In this document: positions 24,232 to 32,131 of the stretch, piece by piece | Position numbering within the stretch: position 1 is the first letter of the stretch | Layout: each line of letters opens with the position of its first letter | Position numbers and translations under genes: made by a program | The notes under the pieces: generated by a model | What the model saw: the letters and a program-made list of their open reading frames with translations, nothing else | Told to the model about the DNA's origin: nothing | Database searches by the model: none | Source: Clostridia bacterium | Lineage (GTDB): Bacteria > Bacillota > Clostridia > Christensenellales > CAG-138 | NCBI GenBank assembly: GCA_017523925.1 | Contig: JAFWVQ010000012.1 | Span: 1-40,370 of the forward strand | Direction of reading: 5' to 3' | Length of the DNA stretch: 40,370 nucleotides

Positions 24232-24516
24232 AACCGAAGCAGGGCACCCGTGGCAAGCCCTGCGCCGCAGCGCGGGGCGGACAAGCCGAGCCTTTGTAAT
24301 ATATTATCGAATAACGGGGGATTTGTCAAGGTTTTGGAGCATACAAAATGCGCTGTGCAGAATTCGCGGGTGCGGCACCCAACTCAAGCCTGCCCGTGCG
24401 CCCGCCGCTCGCTTTGCGTATTCATACAGGGCGGGGGAGCCTAACCTGCACGGCACGCACCGCGCGAACAGCCGCACCGCGTGCGAAAAAGGCTTTTACC
24501 CGCAGTCGAAACATGC

Positions 24517-24522
24517 TATAAT
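24517..24522 (+). promoter_or_regulatory. Extended -10 promoter element of the Nudix gene
   Basis: TGCTATAAT: a consensus -10 with the TG extension. The -35 is weak (TTTTAC region near 24493). The start codon is 30 bp downstream, after GGGAGG. Confidence 0.5.
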
Positions 24523-24551
24523 GTGCATAAAGTTTTCTGTGGGAGGCACCG

Positions 24552-25028
24552 ATGGATATCACCTTCAAAACCGATCTTGCGCGCTTCAATCTGCGCGCCG
24601 CAGCCGTCATCATAAGGGACGGCAAAGTGCTTGCTATGAGCGACGAGCGCTCGCCCTATTTCTACCTGCCCGGCGGCAAGATCGCCCTGGGCGAGACCGC
24701 CGAAGAGGCCGCCCTGCGCGAGCTTCGCGAGGAGCTCGGCATCGAAGCGGCGGTCGTTCGCCCGCTCTATGTCGCGCAAAGCTTCTTCACCGAGGAGGGC
24801 AGCGGCGAAAGCTTCCACGAGATCTGCTTCTATATCCTCATCGACTGCTCCGATACCGATCTTGCCTCGCGCGGCGAAAGCTTCATTATAAAGGAACGCC
24901 ACCATACGCTCGAGTTCAAATGGCTCGATGTGGATACCCTTGAAAACGAGTATTTCTACCCCACCTTCCTGCGGAAAAGGCTGATAAACCTGCCCGAGGG
25001 CGTGGAGATGATAACGGAGCATGAATGA
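24552..25028 (+). CDS. Nudix hydrolase
   Basis: A 158-aa protein containing a complete Nudix box at residues 42-64 (G-x5-E-x7-REL-x-EELG). It would bind Mg2+ and hydrolyse a nucleoside diphosphate linked to another group; the substrate cannot be told. LRAAAVIIRDGKVLAM and YFYLPGGK precede the box as in typical members, and FKWLDVDTLEN closes the domain. GGGAGG lies before the ATG. An in-frame DUF4357-like segment follows directly after the stop codon. Confidence 0.92.
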   Translation: MDITFKTDLARFNLRAAAVIIRDGKVLAMSDERSPYFYLPGGKIALGETAEEAALRELREELGIEAAVVRPLYVAQSFFTEEGSGESFHEICFYILIDCSDTDLASRGESFIIKERHHTLEFKWLDVDTLENEYFYPTFLRKRLINLPEGVEMITEHE

Positions 25029-25217
25029 TTCAAGGGGGAAATAATTACGGCAAGCAGCAAAAACGGAGTTGAGTATATCCTGCATGCTGCTATCATTTTT
25101 AACACTCCCGGCGGCCCAAGTGACTTCGTAATTGGCTGTTCTGCAAATGGATGGATAGAGTGGAAAGAAGCCGGTGGCAAAAAGATAGACGAGATATTCG
25201 GAAAAAAGGAAGAATGA
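25029..25217 (+). pseudogene. DUF4357-like fragment without a normal start codon
   Basis: Directly after the Nudix stop and in the same frame, about 60 codons read ...ITASSKNGVEYIL...GGPSDFVIGCSANG then WIEWKEAGGKKIDEIF and end in TGA. The SANGW-EWK-GK-DE pattern is that of the DUF4357 domain, normally the C-terminal domain of larger proteins such as GIY-YIG nucleases. No ATG, GTG or TTG lies at the right place. AAGGGGG precedes an ATA/ATT, so it is either a relic, a rare-start small gene, or read through from the Nudix gene. Confidence 0.5.
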
Positions 25218-25264
25218 TAATCGGAATGCGCCCTCAAACCCTTTTCATCACGCCCGAATTATGA

Positions 25265-25270
25265 TATAAT
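25265..25270 (+). promoter_or_regulatory. -10 element of guaA
   Basis: TATAAT, 30 bp before the guaA start, with a poor -35 (TTTTCA, 17 bp upstream). The leader is too short for a purine riboswitch. Confidence 0.45.
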
Positions 25271-25299
25271 AACGCGAAATTTCCATGGAGGATAAACCT

Positions 25300-26283
25300 A
25301 TGCCAATTCTTACAAGACCCAAAAACATGGCGCGTATCACCACCAAGGTGCTCGCGGAAAGGTTCATTGCCGATCAGATCGCGGATATTCGCGAGCAGGT
25401 CGGCGATAAAAAGGTGCTTCTTGCCCTCTCCGGCGGCGTCGATTCGTCCGTCGTTGCAGCGCTGCTCATCAAGGCTATCGGCAAGCAGCTCGTTTGCGTT
25501 CACGTAAACCATGGTTTGCTCCGCAAGGGAGAGCCCGAGCAGGTCATCCGCGTTTTCAAGGACGAGATGGACGCAAACCTCGTCTATGTTGACGCGGTCG
25601 ATCGTTTCCTCGACAAGCTTGCGGGCGTTGCCGATCCCGAGACCAAGCGCAAGATCATCGGCGGCGAATTCATCGAGGTTTTCGCCGAGGAAGCGCGCAA
25701 GCTCGACGGTATTGAGTTCCTTGCACAGGGCACCATCTGGCCCGATATTCTCGAGAGCGAGCACGGCATCAAGGCGCATCACAACGCCGGCGGCCTGCCC
25801 GAGGATCTCGATTTCGAGCTGGTCGAGCCCGTTCGCATCCTCTTTAAGGACGAGGTTCGCGTAGTCGGCGAAGCGCTCGGCCTTCCCCACGGTATGGTCT
25901 ACCGCCAGCCCTTCCCCGGCCCCGGCCTCGGCGTGCGCTGCCTCGGCGCCATCACCCGCGACAGGCTCGAAGCCGTGCGCGAAAGCGATGCGATCCTGCG
26001 TGAAGAGTTCGCAAAGGCGGGTCTTGAGGGCAAGGTTTGGCAGTATTTCACCGCCATCCCCGATTTTAAGTCCGTCGGTATCAAGGACGGCAAGCGCTGC
26101 GACGAATGGCCCTGCATCCTTCGCGCGGTAAATACCGTCGACGCGATGAGCGCCACGGTCGAGCCCGTCCCCTTCGAGCTGCTTTCGCATATCACCGAGC
26201 GCATCACCAATGAGGTCAAGGGCGTGAACAGAGTCCTGTTCGACCTTACGCCCAAGCCCACCGGGACGATCGAGTGGGAATAA
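25300..26283 (+). CDS. guaA: GMP synthase, ATP-pyrophosphatase subunit (no glutaminase domain)
   Basis: Converts XMP, ATP and ammonia to GMP in purine synthesis. The 327-aa protein has the PP-loop SGGVDSS (residues 44-50), KAHHNAGGLPEDL, VYRQPFPGPGLGVRCLG and the C-terminal dimerisation end TIEWE. The N-terminal class I glutamine amidotransferase domain of the usual ~510-aa bacterial enzyme is absent, and no gene for it lies upstream. This is the archaeal-type split arrangement, so a separate GuaAa-like subunit is expected elsewhere. The ATG at 25300 is chosen because GGAGG at 25287-25291 belongs to it; the ATG at 25285 overlaps that site. The mobile element is inserted at its last codons. 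Confidence 0.9.
   Translation: MPILTRPKNMARITTKVLAERFIADQIADIREQVGDKKVLLALSGGVDSSVVAALLIKAIGKQLVCVHVNHGLLRKGEPEQVIRVFKDEMDANLVYVDAVDRFLDKLAGVADPETKRKIIGGEFIEVFAEEARKLDGIEFLAQGTIWPDILESEHGIKAHHNAGGLPEDLDFELVEPVRILFKDEVRVVGEALGLPHGMVYRQPFPGPGLGVRCLGAITRDRLEAVRESDAILREEFAKAGLEGKVWQYFTAIPDFKSVGIKDGKRCDEWPCILRAVNTVDAMSATVEPVPFELLSHITERITNEVKGVNRVLFDLTPKPTGTIEWE
26271..26281 (+). other. attL core of the element
   Basis: CGAGTGGGAAT, encoding the end of the conserved I-E-W-E C-terminus of GuaA. An identical 11-mer lies at 40028-40038. Confidence 0.85.
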
Positions 26284-26297
26284 TCCCAAAACGTTGA

Positions 26298-26322
26298 AAA
26301 AACCTTATAATTAAAGGTTTTT
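26298..26322. terminator. Terminator hairpin just inside the left end
   Basis: AAAAACCTT pairs with AAGGTTTTT around a seven-base loop. It lies 15 bp after the guaA stop, inside the element, so the element supplies guaA with a terminator and insulates its left end. Confidence 0.7.
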
Positions 26323-26341
26323 CAGAGACGAAAACAGCCTC

Positions 26342-26360
26342 GTGACAACGTTTTGACAAC
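26342..26360 (+). repeat. Paired 7-mers near the left end, probable integrase arm sites
   Basis: TGACAAC at 26343 and 26354, exactly 11 bp (one helical turn) apart, 62 bp from the attL core. The same pair occurs near the right end. Confidence 0.65.
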
Positions 26361-26386
26361 ACTTTAAGCATTACTCAATAAACAAC

Positions 26387-26430
26387 AGAGCTAACTGACT
26401 TTTGAACTGTCGGTTAGCTCTTATTATTTT
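26387..26430 (-). terminator. Terminator of the XRE regulator gene
   Basis: AGAGCTAACTGAC (26387-26399) pairs with GTCGGTTAGCTCT (26409-26421) over 13 positions including one G-T pair. On the minus strand it is followed by a T-rich stretch. It lies 38 bp after the regulator's stop codon. Confidence 0.7.
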
Positions 26431-26458
26431 GCTTTTGCGAGGTTATATGAAAATGAAT

Positions 26459-26989
26459 TTAGTCTGTTGTGAGTTTATCCTTGAAAGCTTCAGCGAGCGC
26501 ATCTCTGAGTTCTTTGGATGGAACTCTCGCCCAATTCTGAGTGGTGTCGTATTTCGGGTAGTTATAGCGCCAACGGTCGTATTCTTCCTTGCTTATCTCT
26601 CCCCTATGGTATTTATCGGACTTGGCAGCCCAAGCAAGCACCATCTGCGAGATGCTTGCCGCATCCTTACCCATACAAGGATCGAATCTGAGAGCGACAT
26701 CGCCATCTCGATTCTCGACTGTGAGACCGTAGCGATCTTCGAGAACGAAGAGTGTGTGCATCAATCCGAGGTAGCTGTCGATATCCGGAGTGTCGAGCGC
26801 AAGCGAAGATACCTCAAGCGCTGCTGCAAGCGCGTTGGTCAGGTCCTGCTTCGGGGTGCGCGTTCCAGATTCATACTGCGCCATTCGGATATCCGCGGTC
26901 TTTTCCGGAAAGCCCGCCTGAATACCGAGATATTTCTGCGTCATGCCGCGCAGATTGCGGAAAAAGCGTATTCTTTCGCCGATTGCCAT
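26459..26989 (-). CDS. XRE-family helix-turn-helix regulator of the element
   Basis: A 176-aa protein with an N-terminal HTH (GERIRFFRNLRGMTQKYLGIQAG...RMAQYESGTRTPKQDLTNAL, residues 3-55). The ~120-residue C-terminal region is uncharacterised, with a tryptophan- and tyrosine-rich end (DRWRYNYPKYDTTQNWARVP). This protein type is common at the left end of guaA- and tRNA-site elements of Clostridia. It is divergent from the xis-int operon and probably controls both promoters in the 27000-27120 gap. AGGT precedes the ATG at 26989. Confidence 0.85.
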   Translation of the reverse strand: MAIGERIRFFRNLRGMTQKYLGIQAGFPEKTADIRMAQYESGTRTPKQDLTNALAAALEVSSLALDTPDIDSYLGLMHTLFVLEDRYGLTVENRDGDVALRFDPCMGKDAASISQMVLAWAAKSDKYHRGEISKEEYDRWRYNYPKYDTTQNWARVPSKELRDALAEAFKDKLTTD

Positions 26990-27011
26990 TGTGTACCTCC
27001 ATAGTTGAGTG

Positions 27012-27117
27012 TAGGTTTAGTCTAACATATAGGTTTAATAGTGTCAATATTTCTAAACTAATATATTTTATTTTTGCACTAAAACCTATTGACAAAAGCT
27101 TTTATGTTTAGTATAAT
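27012..27117. promoter_or_regulatory. Divergent promoters and operator repeats of the element
   Basis: Plus strand: TTGACA (27089-27094), 17 bp, TATAAT (27112-27117), a consensus promoter for xis-int with a ~117-nt leader. Minus strand: TTGACA (27047-27042), 17 bp, TAGACT (27024-27019) for the XRE gene. Repeated TAGGTTTA (27012-27019, 27030-27037), TTCTAAACTAA and TTTAGTATAA are candidate operator half-sites overlapping both promoters. Confidence 0.65.
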
Positions 27118-27234
27118 AGAAATATATGCGCTTATTTGTTTATCGTATTCTCATTTCTTTATTATGCTGACTTAATTGCATTGTACGAACCAACGCGCAT
27201 TTTCTTACAAAATTGAATGAAGGGGGGTGATAGT

Positions 27235-27429
27235 ATGCCAACATTTTTGAGAGTAGAAGAAGTTGCTGATATCCTTGATATCTCCAAATCTCATGCCTAC
27301 AAAATAGTCCGCAAGCTCAACGAAGAGCTGAAGGAAAAAGGATTCCTAACCATTGCCGGGCGAGTTAATAAGCAATACTTTCTCGAAAAAACCTGCTACG
27401 GCGCGGTCGAAAGCAAAGAAAGGAAGTGA
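27235..27429 (+). CDS. xis: Excisionase-type helix-turn-helix protein
   Basis: A 64-aa protein with a MerR-like winged helix typical of excisionases: FLRVEEVADILDISKSHAYKIVRKLN, then KGFLTIAGRVNKQYFLEK. It is expected to bend the attachment DNA and bias the integrase toward excision. The ATG at 27235 is preceded by AAGGGGGGTGA. It overlaps the integrase start by four bases. Confidence 0.85.
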   Translation: MPTFLRVEEVADILDISKSHAYKIVRKLNEELKEKGFLTIAGRVNKQYFLEKTCYGAVESKERK

Positions 27430-28511
27430 GGTATTTGACTGTTTACAAAGAATCGAAAACAAACACGTGGAAGGTCTATTACCGCTATACCGATTGGCAA
27501 GGTAAGCGCAGACAGACCACAAAGAGAGGATTCCCCACAAAGCGCGAAGCGCTCGCCTGGGAAAGAGAACAGGTCAGCAAAACAACCGCAGACCTTGATA
27601 TGAGCCTTGAGAGCTTTGCTGAACTCTATACCGCCGATGTAAGGAATCGCATCAAAGAGAACACGTGGCACACGAAGGAGCATATCATTCGCACAAAGAT
27701 ACTTCCGTACTTCGGGAAACGGAAGATCAATGAGATCCAACCTAAAGACATCATCGCATGGCAGAATGAGATGTTGAGCGGCAGGGATAAAAACGGGAAG
27801 CCATACTCCCCCGTGTATCTCAAAACCCTGCATAATCAATTCAGCGCTATTTTTAACCATGCGGTCAAGTTCTACGGACTACGTGAGAATCCCGCAGCAA
27901 AGGTCGGAAACATGGGCAAATCCAAGAGCAGAGAAATGCTGTTCTGGACACAGGAAGAATATCAAAGATTTTCCTATGCGATCATGGATAAGCCTGTTTC
28001 ATTCTATGCCTTTGAGCTTCTGTATTGGTGCGGTATCCGCGAAGGCGAACTGCTCGCGCTTACGCCGTCGGATTTTAATTTTGATCGCAAAACGGTGTCC
28101 ATAACAAAATCATTTCAGCGTATCGATGGAAAGGATGTTGTGACCGATCCCAAAACGCCTAAAAGCGTTCGTGATATCACAATGCCTGATTTTCTTGCTG
28201 ACGAGATCAAAGATTATCTGAAGCAGCTATACGGCATAGGCGAAAAAGACCGTATCTTTGAGATAACAAAGAGCTACCTGCACCACGAAATGGATCGCGG
28301 CGCTAAAGCAGCCGGCGTGAAGCGGATAAGGATACACGATTTAAGGCACAGCCATGTTTCACTTTTGATAGATATGGGATATTCGGCTGTCGCTATTGCA
28401 GAGCGCGTCGGTCATGAAAGCATCAATATCACTTACAATTACGCCCATCTGTTTCCAACCACACAAACGGATATGGCAACTAAACTAAACGAGATCAGAA
28501 AGGTGGATTAA
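27426..28511 (+). CDS. int: Site-specific tyrosine integrase
   Basis: A 361-aa phage/Tn916-type recombinase. Residues 1-50 are the arm-DNA-binding AP2-like domain (WKVYYRYTDWQGKRRQTTKRG). Residues 60-150 form the SAM-like core-binding domain. The catalytic set is visible: R205 (GIREGEL), H304-D-L-R307-H-S-H, H330 (VGHESI) and the nucleophile Y339 (TYNYAHLF). It starts at GTG 27426, coupled to xis. It should act on the guaA att core, using the TGACAAC pairs as arm sites. Confidence 0.94.
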   Translation: MRYLTVYKESKTNTWKVYYRYTDWQGKRRQTTKRGFPTKREALAWEREQVSKTTADLDMSLESFAELYTADVRNRIKENTWHTKEHIIRTKILPYFGKRKINEIQPKDIIAWQNEMLSGRDKNGKPYSPVYLKTLHNQFSAIFNHAVKFYGLRENPAAKVGNMGKSKSREMLFWTQEEYQRFSYAIMDKPVSFYAFELLYWCGIREGELLALTPSDFNFDRKTVSITKSFQRIDGKDVVTDPKTPKSVRDITMPDFLADEIKDYLKQLYGIGEKDRIFEITKSYLHHEMDRGAKAAGVKRIRIHDLRHSHVSLLIDMGYSAVAIAERVGHESINITYNYAHLFPTTQTDMATKLNEIRKVD

Positions 28512-28514
28512 AAA

Positions 28515-28841
28515 ATGTCAGCTAAAAACAGAGACAATCACAACAGGTGGAGAAACATCACGGTCGGTTTCCGAGTTTCTCCCGAAGAAAACGAGCAGAT
28601 CAATATAGCCGTTGCGCTGTCGGGTCTGCCCAAGCAGGAGTACTGCTACAGAAAATGCCTTGACCGCGAGATCGTAGTTCAAGGGAATCCGAGGGTGTAT
28701 AAAGCCCTGCGGGATCAGCTTGCAGCCGTACTCGATGAACTGAGGCGCATCGAATCCGCAGGCGAGATACGGGATGAGCTTCATGAGAATATCGAGCTTA
28801 TCACGCGAACGCTATGCGGCATGAAGGAGGAATGCCCATGA
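28515..28841 (+). CDS. Small RHH/MobC-like relaxosome protein (probable)
   Basis: A 108-aa charged protein. NITVGFRVSPEENEQINIAV followed by ALSGLPKQEYCYRK has the beta-strand then two-helix pattern of ribbon-helix-helix MobC-like proteins (FRVSPEE..I...A..SGLS...Y). The C-terminal half is helical. It begins three bases after the integrase and overlaps the following ATPase gene by four bases (ATGA). A role as oriT- or iteron-binding partner of the relaxase or ATPase is inferred. Confidence 0.65.
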   Translation: MSAKNRDNHNRWRNITVGFRVSPEENEQINIAVALSGLPKQEYCYRKCLDREIVVQGNPRVYKALRDQLAAVLDELRRIESAGEIRDELHENIELITRTLCGMKEECP

Positions 28842-29983
28842 GCGCTGGTAAAGAAAAGATGACTGCCGAACTCACATCTGTTGGCGCAGATGCAAAGCAG
28901 TCACCCATCAACACTTCGGTTATTATAGCAGATTGCGGCGATTTTGGCAATAGTGAAAACGAGAATATCGATTTTGATCCGCGAACGCTCGATCCGCGCT
29001 ATATTGAAACCGTTACAATGCAGGCGCTTCTTGATACTGCGTTCCTTCCCAAGCTCCCGATAATCGAAGGCTTGCTCTACCCCGGCACCTACCTTATGGC
29101 AGGCTCTCCGAAGATAGGTAAATCATTTCTTGTAACGCAGATCGGCTATGCCGTGGCAACAGGGACTCCGCTTTGGAATATGCCGGTTAGAAAAGGCTCG
29201 GTGCTGTATCTTGCGCTTGAGGACGATAAAGCAAGGCTGCAAACGAGGTTATCCCGTATGTACGGCATTGAAGCCGCCGACAACTTCCACTTTGCCACAA
29301 GGTCGAAATGCGTTGAGAACGGGCTTGTGCAGCAGCTTGAAGGCTTTATCCGCTCCCACAGTGATACAAGGCTCATCATAATCGACACGCTTCAAAAGGT
29401 ACGCGGCGCAGACGGCGAGAAGTACAGCTATGCAAACGACTACCAGATCATTGCTGCGCTTAAGGCACTGACGGACAAGCTGCCCGTTGCGATAATAATC
29501 GTTCATCATACGCGCAAGCAGGATGCTGACGATAAATTCGATATGATCTCCGGCACCACGGGTTTACTCGGAGCTGCCGACGGCGCGTTCCTGCTTCACA
29601 AGGAGAAACGCACAAGCGGCGATGCCGAGCTCGATGTTGTAGGCCGCGATCAGCAGGACAGCAGATTCAATCTCAAGTTTCAAAACGAGAACTGCTCTTG
29701 GGAACTCGTTGGCTCCGAAACCGAGCTATGGCGCGATCCGCCCGATCCGCTGCTCGATTCCATCGCCTCATTGGTGAATGAAGATTCTCCGCTTTGGGAA
29801 GGAAGCGCAACCGAGCTTGCTTTGCGTATCGGCTGTGAATTGATGCCGCAGCATCTCTCCAGAAAGCTGAATGTTAATATCTCGCGTTTATTGAAAGACT
29901 ACTGCGTGCTGTATGCCCCGTTCCGCACCCATGACGGTCGGAAAATACGACTTATGTATATGGGAGGAAAGGATGCCCTTTAG
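28838..29983 (+). CDS. RepA-like AAA_25 ATPase/helicase
   Basis: A 381-aa RecA-fold ATPase resembling plasmid RepA helicases: Walker A as GSPKIGKS (around residues 89-96), Walker B as LIIIDT (about 179-184), then a sensor histidine segment IIIVHHTRKQ. An N-terminal linker of ~65 residues and a winged-helix-like C-terminus (LRIGCELMPQHLSRKLNVNI) complete it. The start at 28838 is chosen because AAGGAGG lies eight bases before it; the ATG at 28832 is too close. An iteron array begins six bases after its stop, supporting a replication role. Confidence 0.85.
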   Translation: MSAGKEKMTAELTSVGADAKQSPINTSVIIADCGDFGNSENENIDFDPRTLDPRYIETVTMQALLDTAFLPKLPIIEGLLYPGTYLMAGSPKIGKSFLVTQIGYAVATGTPLWNMPVRKGSVLYLALEDDKARLQTRLSRMYGIEAADNFHFATRSKCVENGLVQQLEGFIRSHSDTRLIIIDTLQKVRGADGEKYSYANDYQIIAALKALTDKLPVAIIIVHHTRKQDADDKFDMISGTTGLLGAADGAFLLHKEKRTSGDAELDVVGRDQQDSRFNLKFQNENCSWELVGSETELWRDPPDPLLDSIASLVNEDSPLWEGSATELALRIGCELMPQHLSRKLNVNISRLLKDYCVLYAPFRTHDGRKIRLMYMGGKDAL

Positions 29984-29988
29984 TCTTT

Positions 29989-30162
29989 CGTGACGCTCCG
30001 TGACGCTCGTGACGCTGATTTTGACAGTGTTCATTTTATCGTCACGCAGCGTCACGCGAGGGGGCTTGCCCGTAGAAAAACCAAACAGCGTATGGGTAAA
30101 TTCGCGTGACGGTAAATTGGTTTTATCGTCACAGATGATAGTTTATCGTCACGGACGATAAA
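29989..30162. repeat. Iteron-like array, candidate replication origin of the element
   Basis: Three direct CGTGACGCT units (29989-29997, 29999-30007, 30008-30016) are followed by the inverted form (AGCGTCACG at 30048-30056) and CGTGACGGT at 30105-30113. A second motif, TTTATCGTCAC, occurs near 30036, at 30122 and at 30142; the last is part of an inverted repeat, TTTATCGTC-acg-GACGATAAA. No gene lies in this stretch. The placement after a RepA-like gene is typical of an oriV. Confidence 0.7.
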
Positions 30163-30203
30163 GCTTGGTTATTGCCGATGTGGTTTATCCAAGATGCGTT
30201 AAT

Positions 30204-30324
30204 GCGAGGAAGCGGGTAAGGTTTATACCGATTCCTCGCCGGGCAGCCCCGCAGGGCGCAAACAGCATCTTTTGATGGCCGCAGGCTGTCAAAAGTGCTT
30301 TTGCGTTACTTTCGCGAAAGTAAC
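30204..30324 (+). other. Candidate origin of transfer (oriT) upstream of the relaxase
   Basis: Three inverted repeats in a row: GCGAGGAA/TTCCTCGC (30204-30211 with 30232-30239); TTTTGA/TCAAAA with a GCC/GGC inner stem (30270-30294); and the 20-bp palindrome centred on TTTCGCGAAA (30305-30324). They lie immediately before the relaxase start, the normal oriT position. The nick site cannot be assigned from sequence alone. Confidence 0.5.
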
Positions 30325-30349
30325 AAAGGCGAGCATTCACAATAACCGT

Positions 30350-31537
30350 ATGAAAAGAACCATCAGCGCAATGGTAGGTAAAGGCTCTATCAACCACAAC
30401 AGCCGCAAGTTCAAGGCCGAGAATGTGGACGGCAGCCGAACAAGGTTCAATATTGACTATATAAACGAACCAATCAAAAAAGTTTATCACGAGCTGTTCG
30501 ATGAAGCTCTTGAAAAGTACAACGCAAAGCAAACACGGAAGGACCGTATCATTCCCGACTACTACGAAAAGATACGCACGAGCAAACAGGAGAAGGTATT
30601 CCATGAGCTGATCCTTCAGATCGGCGATAAGGATAATATGGCTTGCGGCACGGAAAACGGCGAGCTGGCAAAGGAGGTGTTGAACGAATACTACTTGGGC
30701 TTTCAAGCCCGCAACCCCAACCTGCGTGTATTCTCCGCGCATCTGCACATGGACGAAGCAACGCCGCATATCCACATCGACTTCGTTCCGTTCACAACGG
30801 GGAGCAAGCGCGGACTGGAAACGAGGGTTTCACTCAAACAGGCACTTGCAGCGCAAGGCTTCAAGGGCGGCACACGATTTGATACGGAGTGGACACAATG
30901 GGTAGCGAACGAAAAGCGCGAGCTTGCCGCCGTGATGGAGCGGTACGGTATCGAGTGGGAGCAGAAAGGCACGCACGAAAAGCATCTGTCCGTACTCGAT
31001 TACAAGAAGCGGGAGCGCGAAAAGGAGATCGCCGCGCTTGAAACCGAACTTGCTGAAAAGCGGGACGAACTTCACGAAGTACAGCTTCGGCTCGAGAGCG
31101 CCGACACCGCGCAGGCTGAGTTGAGCCGAATAGAGGTATTGCTTGAAAACAGTCCAGATTATGCACTTCCCGAACCCCCGAAGCTTATGAGCGCAAAGAC
31201 CTACCGCGAGCGGTTCGTGCTTCCGCTGCTTGAAAAGCTCAAAGCGCTCGTCCGCACCGTGCTCGTTTCCTGCTTCAAGGCTTGGGATAAGGTCGCGCTG
31301 CTGCGCGGCGAGAACGAAGAGCTCGAAAAGGAAAACCGCCGACTGGAAAAGGTCATCTCTTCCCTTGAGGAAAAGACCGATGTACTTCACAAACAAACCC
31401 GCGACTACGCTCTTCTCCGCAGAGTTTTCGGAAACGCTTATGTTGACGGACTGATTGCAGAAGCAAGAGCAAAAGAACAAAACTCAAATGAGCAAACCAA
31501 AAACCGAAAGGAGAAACGCTATGAACAGCAACACTAA
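30350..31537 (+). CDS. MobV-type (Mob_Pre) relaxase
   Basis: A 395-aa conjugative relaxase that would nick oriT and lead strand transfer. The core motif HMDEATPHIH (H133, H140, H142) is the metal-binding HxDE..PHxH signature of plasmid Mob/Pre proteins. Upstream blocks RTRFNIDYINEPIKKVYHEL and KVFHELILQIGD agree with that family. Residues ~215-385 form long coiled coils, with a hydrophobic break around 300-320. I start at the ATG 30350; the open frame reaches 30272, but that stretch holds the palindromes of the oriT region. It overlaps tnpV by 17 bp. Confidence 0.88.
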   Translation: MKRTISAMVGKGSINHNSRKFKAENVDGSRTRFNIDYINEPIKKVYHELFDEALEKYNAKQTRKDRIIPDYYEKIRTSKQEKVFHELILQIGDKDNMACGTENGELAKEVLNEYYLGFQARNPNLRVFSAHLHMDEATPHIHIDFVPFTTGSKRGLETRVSLKQALAAQGFKGGTRFDTEWTQWVANEKRELAAVMERYGIEWEQKGTHEKHLSVLDYKKREREKEIAALETELAEKRDELHEVQLRLESADTAQAELSRIEVLLENSPDYALPEPPKLMSAKTYRERFVLPLLEKLKALVRTVLVSCFKAWDKVALLRGENEELEKENRRLEKVISSLEEKTDVLHKQTRDYALLRRVFGNAYVDGLIAEARAKEQNSNEQTKNRKEKRYEQQH

Positions 31538-31916
31538 CACCCTCCCCGAAACCGTCTTTGACGAAACCAACGGGCTGACATATGATCTCGTCGTCGATGT
31601 TTATCTTCCCCGCCTCTCCCTCCGCGAAAAACAGGAGGATGTTGGCCGCTTCGGTCGGCAGCGCAAACGCTTTCTCAAAGAACATAAGCTCGAGCTCTAT
31701 ATGGAGCTTGCGCTTAACGGTACGCTGCATGAGCATCTTGTGGGCATCAACAAAGAAGCCAAAGAGCAGATTGAGCTTTTGACCGAACAGCTTGCTAAAG
31801 CTGAGGGTGTGACAGAAGCGCTTAAGGCAAGCGATCAGCTTGAGTGGATACGCAGGATGAATTCCTGCAAAGAGAGAGCGGAGGAAAGTGCTGTCAGAGA
31901 AATCGTGCTATCATAA
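31521..31916 (+). CDS. tnpV: TnpV-like transposon-encoded protein
   Basis: A 131-aa protein matching the TnpV family common on mobile elements of gut Firmicutes: LPETVFDETNGLTYDLV, YLPRLSL, GRFGRQRKRFLKEHKLELY and the end EGVTEALKASDQLEWIRRMN. The function is not known. The ATG at 31521 has AAAGGAG upstream; the longer frame from 31455 overlaps the relaxase and lacks a ribosome-binding site. Confidence 0.85.
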   Translation: MNSNTNTLPETVFDETNGLTYDLVVDVYLPRLSLREKQEDVGRFGRQRKRFLKEHKLELYMELALNGTLHEHLVGINKEAKEQIELLTEQLAKAEGVTEALKASDQLEWIRRMNSCKERAEESAVREIVLS

Positions 31917-31927
31917 TCGAACGCTAC

Positions 31928-31953
31928 GGGCTGCGTCAGTGTCGGCGCAGCCC
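31928..31953 (+). terminator. Hairpin after tnpV
   Basis: GGGCTGCG pairs with CGCAGCCC around ten bases, followed by TGTTC. The same stem sequence recurs at 32580-32605 after the YjzC-like gene. Confidence 0.6.
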
Positions 31954-32099
31954 TGTTCAATAGAAATCACTCGTAGCGCATACCAATGGAACTATCCGCT
32001 TGATAGATGCATTGCAACTCCCAAACATTCGTAAACACAATATGTTGGGGATTTTTCGGCACTTTTCAGCACTTTTGCACCAGATATTGATTTGAGGTA

Positions 32100-32127
32100 T
32101 TGACTTAACCGTTTTTCGCAGTATAAT
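32100..32127 (+). promoter_or_regulatory. Promoter of the structured leader and YjzC-like gene
   Basis: TTGACT (32100-32105), a 16-bp spacer and a perfect TATAAT (32122-32127). The start codon is ~250 bp downstream, leaving a long untranslated leader. Confidence 0.65.
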
Positions 32128-32131
32128 AGTA

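Noticed and set aside
24240..24480. GC-rich stretch before the Nudix gene as a possible gene or RNA
   Set aside because: The short open frames have no ribosome-binding site or motif, and I found no stable conserved-looking fold; left as unassigned intergenic DNA.
30272..30349. Upstream extension of the relaxase (TTG or ATG at 30272-30277)
   Set aside because: The extension crosses the palindromes of the oriT-like region and has no ribosome-binding site; family similarity starts after 30350.
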